Shown piece after piece: positions 22,715 through 31,176 of a stretch of DNA of 48,293 nucleotides (the stretch's first letter is position 1; every line of letters starts with the position of its first letter). The position numbers were made by a program, and so were the translations under genes. Location: contig JAGWFW010000006.1 in the NCBI GenBank assembly GCA_028867735.1, positions 1 through 48,293 of the forward strand, given 5' to 3'. Under the pieces are notes generated by a model, which was not told where the DNA came from, searched no databases, and saw nothing but the letters and a program-made list of their open reading frames with translations. This DNA comes from Nitrososphaerota archaeon. Lineage in GTDB: Archaea > Thermoproteota > Nitrososphaeria > Nitrososphaerales > Nitrosopumilaceae.

Positions 22715-24259
22715 GTGAAGAAGAACGTCAAAAAGCTTTTAGCTGTTGGGTTTATGGCAGTTTTCATACTTTCTACAGTAGCTGCCGTGGGAGCAGGTTT
22801 TTTCAGATCTAATCCACAGGGAACGCATGCTACATTGACTGGAACTCCTAAAGACAACTATTCCCCAGACAAGTGGACTACTTTTTGTCAAAGCGAGAAC
22901 GAGACAAAATCAACCAAATACATCACAGAGTTCAAGATTCCCACTCTATGTACACAGCCATTAGCCATTACTACGGATCCATCTGGAAATGTGTGGTTTA
23001 TCGAAACCAACACAGGAAACATGGCAAGATTTGATCCCACTACAAATACATTCCAAGAGTTCAACAATCCACTATGGCAGAAGGGAGAAAAGTCAATGAT
23101 GTGGGGAATGTACTATGAACCAGATGGAAACATTTGGTTTAGCGATTCACAGCACAACCTGATGTGGAAGTTCAACACAATGACAGACAATTATTCCAGT
23201 TTCGTATTTCCAAAGACGCAGGGTCAGTCAGAGGCATTTCCACAGATTCTCAAACCCGACGGTTCTGATTTGGTTGTAAATGACTTTACGGGAAGAAAAA
23301 TTTCTATTTTCAGTACAGACCAGACAGGAAATAACCTAAAGACGATAGACATCATGTCTCCCGGAGCCTACAATTTTACAAGTGACATGACAGCTGACTC
23401 TTCAGGCAAAATATGGTATACCGTATGGACATATCAATTGGGAGGGGAGCTTGTAAGATATGATCCACAAACCTCACAGTTCTCCAATTATACGCTTCCT
23501 TCCGAAATATCAGCTCCAAACGGAATCTCAATCGGGCCTAATGGTATCATATGGATAACAGATACCGCAAGCAGCATGTTCATCAGTTTCGATCCCCAGT
23601 CTCAGCAATTTACAAAATACATCACATCCGTACCGCAGGTTTCAACATATGGTAACGCCTCAGGACTGATCAAGACTCCTATCACAAGACCATACTGGGA
23701 TCAATTTGATGATCAGGGAAGACTGTGGTTTAATGAACAGGTAGCAAATACACTTGCGGTCTTTGATCCAGCAAAAGGATCCCTTGTAGAATACCTAGTT
23801 CCGTCGAAAAATCCCAACTGGTCAGATTGTGGTAACCAAGCTGATTGCGGAGTGGCACAAGTTCTTACCTTTACAGTTTCACATAACAAGATATGGTTCC
23901 CAGAGTGGGTTGAAAACAACATAGGAGTGCTCGATTCTACTGTGCCGCTGCCGTTTTCTCAAAACGTGTCTACCACAGATGTCATCCTGCACAGAGGACA
24001 GAATAGTACTGTTAGTGTGACATTGAACCCAGGCGGACAGATGAGCGGACCTGTAGACATAATGACACAGCAAACAGCCAGCCCTCAGGACTTGAGGGTT
24101 ACCTCTTCGGATGAAGCTGTGATATTAGATAAACAAAAAACCATATCAATAAACATGTCTGCAGACAATTTTGCCCTTTCTGGAACCTACAAAGTGCTAA
24201 TCAGTGCAAGATATCAGGATGTGACAGTATCACAATTTGTTACAGTGACAATACAGTAA
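22715..24259 (+). CDS. Secreted Vgb/SMP-30-like beta-propeller protein
   Basis: A 514-residue exported protein: signal/anchor helix (about 8-30), a six- to seven-bladed propeller (about 65-400), and a C-terminal Ig-like domain (about 415-514, with TTDVILHRGQNSTVSVTLNPG). Blades carry the virginiamycin B lyase-like unit, for example TTDPSGNVWFIETNTGNMAR, PDGNIWFSDSQHN and GPNGIIWITDTASS. The lyase catalytic set was not verified, and the antibiotic activity implied by the family name is unlikely here. It probably acts as a surface binding protein. truD starts three bases after its stop. Confidence 0.82.
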   Translation: MKKNVKKLLAVGFMAVFILSTVAAVGAGFFRSNPQGTHATLTGTPKDNYSPDKWTTFCQSENETKSTKYITEFKIPTLCTQPLAITTDPSGNVWFIETNTGNMARFDPTTNTFQEFNNPLWQKGEKSMMWGMYYEPDGNIWFSDSQHNLMWKFNTMTDNYSSFVFPKTQGQSEAFPQILKPDGSDLVVNDFTGRKISIFSTDQTGNNLKTIDIMSPGAYNFTSDMTADSSGKIWYTVWTYQLGGELVRYDPQTSQFSNYTLPSEISAPNGISIGPNGIIWITDTASSMFISFDPQSQQFTKYITSVPQVSTYGNASGLIKTPITRPYWDQFDDQGRLWFNEQVANTLAVFDPAKGSLVEYLVPSKNPNWSDCGNQADCGVAQVLTFTVSHNKIWFPEWVENNIGVLDSTVPLPFSQNVSTTDVILHRGQNSTVSVTLNPGGQMSGPVDIMTQQTASPQDLRVTSSDEAVILDKQKTISINMSADNFALSGTYKVLISARYQDVTVSQFVTVTIQ

Positions 24260-24262
24260 GAA

Positions 24263-25462
24263 GTGGTTCCCAAACTAGACAGCATAATTGGAATTTCGGT
24301 TTATGGTACCAAGACACAAGGAACTGGCGGAAAGATACGCACGTCCCAAGACCAGTTTTTTGTTTCAGAGGTCTTGCGTGAAAAAACACTGGACAAGATT
24401 TCCCAGTCTGGAAAATACGCAGTTTTCAAGCTAAAAAAATCAGGGATTGATACGAATCATGCCCTATCAGACATATTTGAAAAGCATGGCATCAGGCTAA
24501 AGGCCCTTGGCCTAAAGGATGCAAATGCTACAACAGAACAGTTTGTTTGTGACATGAACGTTTCCCGCGCATACAAAGACATAACAACAAACAGATATTC
24601 TATAGAAAAAATTGGTTTTGTTCAAAAACCGCTTACAAAAAAAGACATGATTGGAAACCGTTTCAAAATAAGGATTGAAGATGCAGATTTTTCAAAAATT
24701 TCTGATTTTGGGCAACACGACAGGATTCTAAATTTTTACGGATACCAGAGATTTGGGAGCAGGAGGGCAGTCTCACACCTCATAGGCAAGTCAATAGTGC
24801 AAAGAAACTTTGATCAAGCCGTAGAGATACTGCTTTCATCTACTTCAGAGTATGACCTTCCTGAAAGCAACAAGATAAGAAACGAGCTTAGGGACAAGAC
24901 AAATTATTCTCGAGTCTTTGCAGACGTACCTCCGCAGATGGATATAGAGAGACTGGTTCTAAGGGAAATGATAGACCATGATAATGCTTCTAAAGCACTG
25001 CATGCCATACCGATATCGCTTAGAAGGTTTTTTGTAGAGGCCTACCAGTCATTTATTTTCAATCGCACTCTTAGCATGGCATATGAGATGGGAGAAGACG
25101 TATTCAGCCCTCAGATAGGGGATGTGTGCTATGACAAAGAAGATAACTTGGGTAGATATCAAAATGATCCGGAACAAAAGCTGACAATTCCTCTTGTAGG
25201 TTATTCTTATTCAAAGAAAAACAGATTTGAATACCAAGTATCCAAGATACTTGCAGAAGAAGAAACAAGCCCAAAGGATTTTTTTGTCAAAGAAATGCAA
25301 GAGGTAAGCGACGAGGGCGGTTTTAGACAGTCAGTCATGTCATGCAAAGATTTTGCAGCAGACAGACAATACGTGATCTTCACGCTTTCTCGCGGTTCCT
25401 ACGCCACTATTTTGTTAAGGGAAATAATGAAGCCTGCCGACCCAGTGTCGGCCGGTTTTTGA
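24263..25462 (+). CDS. truD: tRNA pseudouridine(13) synthase TruD
   Basis: A 399-residue pseudouridine synthase that isomerises U13 of tRNAs. TruD motifs are clear: the N-terminal RTSQDQFFVSEVL, the catalytic-Asp segment LKALGLKDANATTEQFV, NFYGYQRFGSRRAVSHLIGK, and the C-terminal fold with FVEAYQSFIFNRTLS. The length and the inserted TRUD domain match archaeal and eukaryal members. It starts with GTG three bases after the propeller gene, so it is probably read from the same transcript although functionally unrelated. Confidence 0.93.
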   Translation: MVPKLDSIIGISVYGTKTQGTGGKIRTSQDQFFVSEVLREKTLDKISQSGKYAVFKLKKSGIDTNHALSDIFEKHGIRLKALGLKDANATTEQFVCDMNVSRAYKDITTNRYSIEKIGFVQKPLTKKDMIGNRFKIRIEDADFSKISDFGQHDRILNFYGYQRFGSRRAVSHLIGKSIVQRNFDQAVEILLSSTSEYDLPESNKIRNELRDKTNYSRVFADVPPQMDIERLVLREMIDHDNASKALHAIPISLRRFFVEAYQSFIFNRTLSMAYEMGEDVFSPQIGDVCYDKEDNLGRYQNDPEQKLTIPLVGYSYSKKNRFEYQVSKILAEEETSPKDFFVKEMQEVSDEGGFRQSVMSCKDFAADRQYVIFTLSRGSYATILLREIMKPADPVSAGF

Positions 25463-25583
25463 TTAATTGTTTGCATTATCGCATGAGAGAATTTGCAATA
25501 GCACAGTGAAGGGTTTGAAGGCAGTGAAGGAAATAAGGTCATATTTTACTCTGGCATCCGTGGATTGATTGCATCAGTAAGAA

Positions 25584-25592
25584 TTTTTATTA
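25584..25592 (+). promoter_or_regulatory. TATA box of the thioredoxin/NHL gene
   Basis: TTTTTATTA is centred 26 bases before the GTG at 25614. The rest of the 151-base gap from 25463 shows no recognisable element. Confidence 0.5.
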
Positions 25593-25613
25593 TGATTTTT
25601 TCCAGAGTTCAAT

Positions 25614-27104
25614 GTGTTTGATAGGTTTTACACTAATGTGGTAAAGGCACCAGAATTTCCATCAGGTTTTGACTGGATCAACTCAGACAGGCCCCTCTCA
25701 CTTGAGATGCTCAGAGGACATGTCATAGTGCTTGATTTTTGGACATATTGCTGCATAAATTGTATGCATACGTTGCCAGCCCTTGCGCAGCTTGAAAAGA
25801 GATATGAAGGAAAACCAGTTGTTTTCATAGGAGTCCACTCTGCCAAATTTTTCAACGAACAGGACAAGAAAAACATAGAGCAGGCAGTAAGGCGGTATGA
25901 GATCTCGCATCCTGTGCTAGTAGACAAACAGATGTCAATATGGCAAAAATACGAGGTTGCAGGATGGCCCACAATTGTGATAGTTGATCCAAAGGGTACT
26001 ATAGCATACAAGCAGTCTGGCGAAGGCCAGAAAGAACTGATAGAAGATACCGTGGATACACTATTAGAAAAACACGGCAAGGCAGGAACTCTATCCAGAG
26101 AGCCAGTCAAAATTTCTCACCAAGTCGCGCGTGACAAATCAATTCTCTTCTACCCAGGCAAGATATCCCTGTCAAATAACAAGATAGCAATATCAGATTC
26201 AAACCACAACAGGGTAATCATAACGGACATGAACGGAAAAATTGAAAACATCATAGGAAGTGGGAGAAGGGGATTTTCAGATGGAGATTTTCCAAATGCC
26301 ACATTTTTTAGGCCGCAAGGAATAGCTTGGAAAGACAACAACACAGTGTTTGTTGCAGATACTGAAAATCATGCAATCAGAAAGATAGACTTGTTTACAA
26401 AAAAGGTATCCACTGTTGCGGGAACGGGAAAACAAGTACCGTGGATGTCAAGCGGAGGGGTGGGAAGAGACACGTCGCTTTCATCTCCATGGGATGTTGT
26501 TGTGAAAGACGATCTAGTTTTTGTTGCAATGGCAGGAAATCATCAGATATGGGTGTATGACACCAAGACAGATTTGATTCAACCCTTTGCTGGAAATGGA
26601 CATGAGAACATAGTAGATGGAGACAGGACACATGCACAGCTTGCTCAGCCAAGCGGTCTTTCACTCTTTGCAGATAGATTGTATTTTGCAGATAGTGAAA
26701 CTTCTTCAATACGCGAAGTTGATCTGCAGTCAGGCCATGTCAGAACGCTTGCTGGACAGGGTCTTTTTGCATTCGGGCATAAGGATGGTCATGTTGACGA
26801 TGCCCTGTTTCAACACCCTCTAGGATTATGTGCCACACAAAATAGAATTTTTGTTGCAGACACTTACAACTCTGCGTTGAGAAGCATAGACATTGAAAAC
26901 AATAACGTGTCCACAATAATTGGAAAGCACACGTCTGGCACATGTAGACTTGATGATCCAAATTGCGATTCACTTGGACTCTATGAACCAAGTGATGTAA
27001 AATGGCATCAGGGCAAGTTGTACATTGCAGACACTAACAATCACTTGATACGCATCTATGACACAAAGACAGATCTGCTCACGACATTAGAGATAGCTTC
27101 CTGA
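25614..27104 (+). CDS. NHLRC2-like protein: thioredoxin domain plus NHL beta-propeller
   Basis: A 496-residue cytoplasmic protein. Residues about 10-155 are a thioredoxin-like domain with WTYCCINCMHTLP (the CCINC site that characterises NHLRC2) and the cis-Pro segment VAGWPTIVIVD. Residues about 175-495 are NHL propeller blades, for example FFRPQGIAWKDNNTVFVADT, QPSGLSLFADRLYFADSE and PLGLCATQNRIFVADTYNS. There is no signal peptide, so it probably acts in the cytosol. The role is unknown; redox or scaffold. Start is GTG, leaderless. Confidence 0.88.
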   Translation: MFDRFYTNVVKAPEFPSGFDWINSDRPLSLEMLRGHVIVLDFWTYCCINCMHTLPALAQLEKRYEGKPVVFIGVHSAKFFNEQDKKNIEQAVRRYEISHPVLVDKQMSIWQKYEVAGWPTIVIVDPKGTIAYKQSGEGQKELIEDTVDTLLEKHGKAGTLSREPVKISHQVARDKSILFYPGKISLSNNKIAISDSNHNRVIITDMNGKIENIIGSGRRGFSDGDFPNATFFRPQGIAWKDNNTVFVADTENHAIRKIDLFTKKVSTVAGTGKQVPWMSSGGVGRDTSLSSPWDVVVKDDLVFVAMAGNHQIWVYDTKTDLIQPFAGNGHENIVDGDRTHAQLAQPSGLSLFADRLYFADSETSSIREVDLQSGHVRTLAGQGLFAFGHKDGHVDDALFQHPLGLCATQNRIFVADTYNSALRSIDIENNNVSTIIGKHTSGTCRLDDPNCDSLGLYEPSDVKWHQGKLYIADTNNHLIRIYDTKTDLLTTLEIAS

Positions 27105-27122
27105 TCTTGCGTTTAGAATCTG

Positions 27123-27389
27123 CTATTCAAAGAAATCTTTTGATACAATTTCTTGACTTGTTGCAAAATCCATAACTTGTTGAAAGTTCAGTGTGCCTTT
27201 CTTGTATTGATCCCAGATGAATTCCAGGTATTCAGTTCTCTCCATACGCTCATTTTTTGTCATTTGAGGGGACTTTTTCATTACATCAGTGCATAATTTC
27301 TCAAGATGCGGGTATTCGAACTTGTCAAGCAGAGCAGTCAGTCTTTCCGCATTCTCATCTTTTTGTTTTGCCTTGCCAAAAAGTCCCAT
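27123..27389 (-). CDS. Hypothetical helical protein (88 aa)
   Basis: ATG 27389 gives 88 residues starting MGLFGKAKQKDENAERLTAL, with an acidic/basic helical composition and C-terminal FATSQEIVSKDFFE. The frame extends to 27440, but TTTTAAATG about 27 bases before 27389 supports the shorter start. The MGLFGK start resembles proteins with an amphipathic N-terminus, but no family is recognised. Confidence 0.6.
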   Translation of the reverse strand: MGLFGKAKQKDENAERLTALLDKFEYPHLEKLCTDVMKKSPQMTKNERMERTEYLEFIWDQYKKGTLNFQQVMDFATSQEIVSKDFFE

Positions 27390-27504
27390 GACACTTGTTA
27401 AACTAGGGCATTTAAAAACTCTGAACTTGTTTCCTTGCATACAAGACAGAACATGCGTGGATTACAGTAGTGAGGGCTGCTGTGTGTAACATGGTTCAAG
27501 TAAG

Positions 27505-27513
27505 GATTTAAAG
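27505..27513 (+). promoter_or_regulatory. TATA box of the stand-alone RAM-domain gene
   Basis: GATTTAAAG is centred 27 bases before ATG 27536. Confidence 0.5.
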
Positions 27514-27535
27514 ATGTAATTCGATTAGTAATATC

Positions 27536-27766
27536 ATGGAAAAAGCATACATCTTGATTGGATGCGAACTTGGCGCAGAAGGCGAGATTGTAGAAAAGAT
27601 AAAGCGTATGGATAAGGTCAAAGATGCCAGAGTAGTCTATGGAGATTACGATATAGTAGTAGAAGCAGAAGCAGGTACAGACACTCAGCTTGACAACCTG
27701 ATTACAAAGAAAATTAGAAAGATGGACAAGGTTAGATCCACTATGACCTTGGGCGTCGTAAGCTAG
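27536..27766 (+). CDS. Stand-alone Lrp/AsnC ligand-binding (RAM) domain
   Basis: A 76-residue protein comprising only the regulator-of-amino-acid-metabolism (ACT-like) fold: KAYILIGCELGAEGEIVEKI, then VKDARVVYGDYDIVVEAEA and the last strand RSTMTLGVVS. No DNA-binding domain is attached. Such domains bind amino acids and can form octamers with full Lrp proteins, so a modulator role is inferred. Its 3' end overlaps the convergent membrane gene by 26 bases. Confidence 0.85.
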   Translation: MEKAYILIGCELGAEGEIVEKIKRMDKVKDARVVYGDYDIVVEAEAGTDTQLDNLITKKIRKMDKVRSTMTLGVVS

Positions 27767-27953
27767 TTACAATTCCCAGCACAATCACCCCCATACCCAC
27801 TGCAGCAATCGCCTCCCCGTATGTAATCCATTTTGTATTAGAATACATGAAAGACGAAGTCGGTCCTACAACCGAGTTTCCCTGTAAAAAGAACAATACT
27901 CCAAAAGCAAATACAATTACGCCTGCTCCAATTATCGGTATTGCAATTCTCAT
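27741..27953 (-). CDS. Two-helix membrane protein (70 aa)
   Basis: ATG 27953 gives 70 residues with two hydrophobic helices (IPIIGAGVIVFAFGVLFFLQ and GEAIAAVGMGVIVLGIVTSL) and a basic end RRPRS. An in-frame ATG three codons upstream also exists, but CCTTTTATTTCC is centred about 28 bases before 27953. Function unknown. Confidence 0.55.
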   Translation of the reverse strand: MRIAIPIIGAGVIVFAFGVLFFLQGNSVVGPTSSFMYSNTKWITYGEAIAAVGMGVIVLGIVTSLRRPRS

Positions 27954-28032
27954 GCTGACCATAACACATTCCGGAAATAAAAGGCAAAATGAGTTGATAA
28001 AATAGGCAAAATCATTTGGAATTCTTTCTTTA

Positions 28033-28749
28033 ATGCGCTTTCATAAAGCAGACATAAGATTGGACGAGTGGGGACCTGACCTATTTGAAATTAGGCATAG
28101 CAGAAATTGGCTGGATATTGGCATTTTTGTCGGAGCAGTAGCTCTTTCCCTGATGGTTTCACTCCTATTCGGCTCAGAAATTGATCAGGCCATCAAGCAG
28201 TCTCCAATTATCATAGATTTAATGTTCATACCTTCATTCTTGATTGGCGTGCTCTACGGGGTCAAGATGGCAGAAAGAGTAATGTCTCCTGCAGCTCCAC
28301 GAAGTCCTGTAAGAAGAGGAATTATCAAGATATTTTTGTTCATCTTCATGATGGGTTCTATATTTACATCAGTCTCGTTTGCGCTTCATGGCGGGACGCA
28401 TCCACCACAGGATTCCATTTTGAAAGAGGGAATAATACCTTGGATAAATGATTTTGTCAAGGCAAATGGCGGGCTGACATTTCTCATAGTCTCCAGCATA
28501 ACCATGATGGCTGCTGCTACAAAACGTATAGTTGGAATGAGCGGTTTTTTCAGCAGAATTTTTACATTTGTTGGAACATACATTTTCTTTACAATGATTG
28601 CCCTCAGTCTTACCCATACTGACCCCACCCACTCTCAGGTTTACTTGTATGCGTGTTATCAGGCTGGAATAGTAGGCGGAATATTCTATCAGATCAACAA
28701 GTTTACCACACGCTCAAACATGTGGGAAGACTACATGAATGGATACTAG
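28033..28749 (+). CDS. Multi-pass membrane protein of unknown function
   Basis: A 238-residue protein with about six membrane helices (for example WLDIGIFVGAVALSLMVSLL, PIIIDLMFIPSFLIGVLYGV and IIKIFLFIFMMGSIFTSVSF). An extracytoplasmic loop carries HGGTHPPQDSI, and the last loop LTHTDPTHSQVYLYACYQAG is His-rich. I do not recognise a family. Its stop interlocks with the convergent gene through CTAG (28746-28749). Confidence 0.7.
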   Translation: MRFHKADIRLDEWGPDLFEIRHSRNWLDIGIFVGAVALSLMVSLLFGSEIDQAIKQSPIIIDLMFIPSFLIGVLYGVKMAERVMSPAAPRSPVRRGIIKIFLFIFMMGSIFTSVSFALHGGTHPPQDSILKEGIIPWINDFVKANGGLTFLIVSSITMMAAATKRIVGMSGFFSRIFTFVGTYIFFTMIALSLTHTDPTHSQVYLYACYQAGIVGGIFYQINKFTTRSNMWEDYMNGY

Positions 28750-29249
28750 AACTTTCTGTATCTCAAAGTCACAAACAGTATTCCAAAAGACGCCAGCATT
28801 ATTGCAGAGGCGATTCCAGAAAATTCCGGCAGATACGTAGTCCCCGTTATGTCAGTCTTTACATTACCGGTGTCGTTGAATTTTAACATCACTGTTGTAA
28901 GATTTCCGTTCTTGAGTACGATTGGCGATATCTGCTTTCCATCCTGATAAACAGTATAGTTTCCCCCAATGAGGTTTTTCGGTATCTCGATTTCAGCAAT
29001 GTTCCCTGCATGAGAACTGTTGCCAAGAAACGTCAAGGTTTTAGCATCCTTGTTGAATGTCACGTTTTGCATGTCATAGTTTGTTGTAGTGTTTACTATG
29101 AACGTATATTGGTCGGCTTTGATTGGCCACTCCCATCTTATGCCAGGATAGTTAAGACCTTTGAACTGCAACTGTGCAAAGGCATGTTCCGAAAGCAATA
29201 TCGTAGACAGCCCCAAAGCAAGTACAATAACTAAAATGAGTTGTTTCAA
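28746..29249 (-). CDS. Exported beta-rich protein with PEFSG C-terminal sorting signal
   Basis: A 167-residue protein: signal peptide (MKQLILVIVLALGLSTILLS, cleavage near AFA), a ~110-residue beta-rich domain with YTFIVNTTTNYDMQNVTFN, then PEFSG (141-145), a hydrophobic helix and RYRKF. This is a variant of the thaumarchaeal PEFG-CTERM surface-anchoring signal. It starts with TTG overlapping the L15e stop (TTGA), so it is read in the same unit. Its function at the envelope is unknown. Confidence 0.75.
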   Translation of the reverse strand: MKQLILVIVLALGLSTILLSEHAFAQLQFKGLNYPGIRWEWPIKADQYTFIVNTTTNYDMQNVTFNKDAKTLTFLGNSSHAGNIAEIEIPKNLIGGNYTVYQDGKQISPIVLKNGNLTTVMLKFNDTGNVKTDITGTTYLPEFSGIASAIMLASFGILFVTLRYRKF

Positions 29250-29704
29250 TTTTTCAGACCGGCAATCTTTCCGCGCATTTCTTTATCGGATGAGATTCTT
29301 GGGTGCGATACATCTGCCAGTATGACTTCATACCACAGATAGACACCGTCCTGATAAAGATAGTATGAACCAAGAAGTTTCAAGTTAGGAAATCTTTCCA
29401 GTACTCTGCGTTCAGCAACGCTCTGCATGCTAAGTGCTGGTTTTATTCTCAGCACACCAAGATGTTTCGGTCTTCTTCCTGCAACAGGCCTCTTTTTGCG
29501 CATGTTACCTCTTCCTACGCGCATTCTTACTACGACTATGCCCTGTTTTGCTTTGTATCCAAGCTGTCTTGCCTTGTATAACCTGCTTGGTCTTTCAATC
29601 CTTTCCAAGGCATGTTGTTTCCTCCATTCTACAGCTTTTGCCCTAAGCTCGGTGGAGTTTTCTTTCCACATCTTAAGCCAGACTTGTTCTTGGCGACTGG
29701 TCAT
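29246..29704 (-). CDS. rpl15e: 50S ribosomal protein L15e
   Basis: A 152-residue basic archaeal/eukaryal large-subunit protein. Conserved parts include RPSRLYKARQLGYKAKQG, VVVRMRVGRGNMRKKRPVAG, RRPKHLGVLRIKPALSMQSV and ERFPNLKLLGSYYLYQDG. Family length is about 145-200. The promoter box AATATTAAG lies about 27 bases upstream of ATG 29704. The PEFSG gene overlaps its stop by four bases, an unusual partner for a ribosomal protein. Confidence 0.96.
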   Translation of the reverse strand: MTSRQEQVWLKMWKENSTELRAKAVEWRKQHALERIERPSRLYKARQLGYKAKQGIVVVRMRVGRGNMRKKRPVAGRRPKHLGVLRIKPALSMQSVAERRVLERFPNLKLLGSYYLYQDGVYLWYEVILADVSHPRISSDKEMRGKIAGLKN

Positions 29705-29802
29705 ATACCCCGCACTACCAAATTCCCCCTTAATATTCTGTTAGACAGATGCATGTGACAAGTTTCAAAACCCTATTATGAAATCACAATTCTACCGATT
29801 TT

Positions 29803-30429
29803 ATGAAAAAACTTGCAGCCATAACATTTGTCATAGTGTCAATAATGGGTCTCAGTTACGCCGGCATGTCTTATGGAACCACTCAAGTCTCAATTGCTAC
29901 AAGTAAGCCCGTTTACAGATACGGTGATAGCCTTTCATTTTCAGTCACAGTATCCAACGTTACGGGAGACATGGCAGTTTTGGAGATAGTGGACCAATCA
30001 AACCAGTCGTCATCCCCCATTAACATGGCAATTGCCAAATCCGTATCAAATATCACTGCCCCGTTTCCATTTTATAGAACAACTTTTTCCCCCGGTACTT
30101 ATTTTGTCAAGATTCAGTATGCCGGAGCCAACGCAACCACAAGCTTTCAACTGGTAGACACTGGAGACATTACAATCCCTCCACAATTCAAAGAGGTAGC
30201 AAGTTCCTGGGTTCAGAACCAGACATCCGATAGGTTGTTTGGAGAACACATTGCCGAGCTTGTCAATTCAGGCACAATCAAGATAGATGGATATCGTGAG
30301 CAAAACGTGACGTCCATACCCTCATGGTTCAGAAATGACGCATTATGGTGGTCAAACGGTTCCATATCAGACAATGATTTTGGACATGCAATAGAGTATC
30401 TCATTGAGCACAGCATAATGAAAGTCTAG
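29803..30429 (+). CDS. Secreted protein with tandem 37-residue thaumarchaeal repeats
   Basis: A 208-residue exported protein: signal peptide (MKKLAAITFVIVSIMGLSYA), an Ig-like beta domain (about 27-120, KPVYRYGDSLSFSVTVSNVT), then two related 37-residue units at 125-161 (IPPQFKEVASSWVQN...) and 172-208 (IPSWFRNDALWWSNG...). Both share Ile-Pro, Phe, Ala-x-x-Trp, Ser-Asp, Phe-Gly, Ile-x-x-Leu and Lys-(Ile/Val). The second form is a widespread domain of thaumarchaeal secreted proteins. Its role is unknown; cell-surface binding is plausible. Confidence 0.72.
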   Translation: MKKLAAITFVIVSIMGLSYAGMSYGTTQVSIATSKPVYRYGDSLSFSVTVSNVTGDMAVLEIVDQSNQSSSPINMAIAKSVSNITAPFPFYRTTFSPGTYFVKIQYAGANATTSFQLVDTGDITIPPQFKEVASSWVQNQTSDRLFGEHIAELVNSGTIKIDGYREQNVTSIPSWFRNDALWWSNGSISDNDFGHAIEYLIEHSIMKV

Positions 30430-30430
30430 A

Positions 30431-31174
30431 CTAGATTTTTTTGGCAATTCTAGCCGGTTTTCTTCTTGCAACACTTGCAATCACAATTATTATTACCAGA
30501 ACTATGGCGCCGATTACAGCCAGGTCGGTTTGACTCAGACTGATTGATATGTTTTGAAGATACGGTATGTTAAAAACGATATTTTTTGATGAATTTAGTG
30601 AAGATGTAACATTTTCCTGTGGAATACTTTCTTGTGATTGAGTTATAATTTTGGGAGATGTTTTCGGTTCAGGCGTAGCGGTTGTCGACTGAGACTCTTG
30701 AGATACGTTTGGGGTGTGGTTTACAGTATTTGTCGGCGCCGCAGTTTGCGTACTGCCGTGCGGTCCTGACGTTGCTACAAATGTACCAATTATCTCGATT
30801 TGTTGATTTCCCGGAGAGAGTTGAATTGATATGGTTCTCGTAGTGTCAGTTGGGTCTTTCTCTATGACGTTGCCAAGTGTTCCGTCAATCACTGTAATGA
30901 ACGGGATGTCGTTGTTTCCTTGTTTAGAATCCAAAAGATCACGTGGGATTGTAAGCTCAAGCAATGCATTTTGGGACAAAACCTGTACAGATACGGTAAG
31001 TTCGTCATATGTTGGGTTTGTTTCAATGTCTTGCACTTTAACTCTGTTTGCATCATAACTGACCTGGAACGTCTTTCCTGCTACAACTGAAACAGTGCCA
31101 GTGTCAGCAAAGGCTGGAATTATAGAGAACATTACCAGAAATAACAGTGAGGCTACAAGTACTAGGCGTACCAC
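30431..31174 (-). CDS. Secreted, C-terminally membrane-anchored protein
   Basis: GTG 31174 starts two bases after the SerA stop and gives 247 residues: signal peptide (VLVASLLFLVMFSIIPAFA), a beta domain (about 22-130) with LLELTIPRDLLDSKQGNND, a Thr/Ser/Pro/Gln-rich stalk (about 135-200), a transmembrane helix (LAVIGAIVLVIIIVIASVA) and a basic tail RRKPARIAKKI. The domain-stalk-anchor order suggests a cell-surface protein. It is convergent with the gene at 29803-30429. Confidence 0.68.
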   Translation of the reverse strand: MVRLVLVASLLFLVMFSIIPAFADTGTVSVVAGKTFQVSYDANRVKVQDIETNPTYDELTVSVQVLSQNALLELTIPRDLLDSKQGNNDIPFITVIDGTLGNVIEKDPTDTTRTISIQLSPGNQQIEIIGTFVATSGPHGSTQTAAPTNTVNHTPNVSQESQSTTATPEPKTSPKIITQSQESIPQENVTSSLNSSKNIVFNIPYLQNISISLSQTDLAVIGAIVLVIIIVIASVARRKPARIAKKI

Positions 31175-31176
31175 GA

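Noticed and set aside
22715-24259. Antibiotic (streptogramin) lyase function for the beta-propeller
   Set aside because: The repeat style resembles Vgb, but the protein is exported and the catalytic set could not be confirmed.
25463-25613. Possible small RNA or tRNA in the gap after truD
   Set aside because: No tRNA arms, no kink-turn or C/D-box pair could be recognised; only a TATA box is supported.
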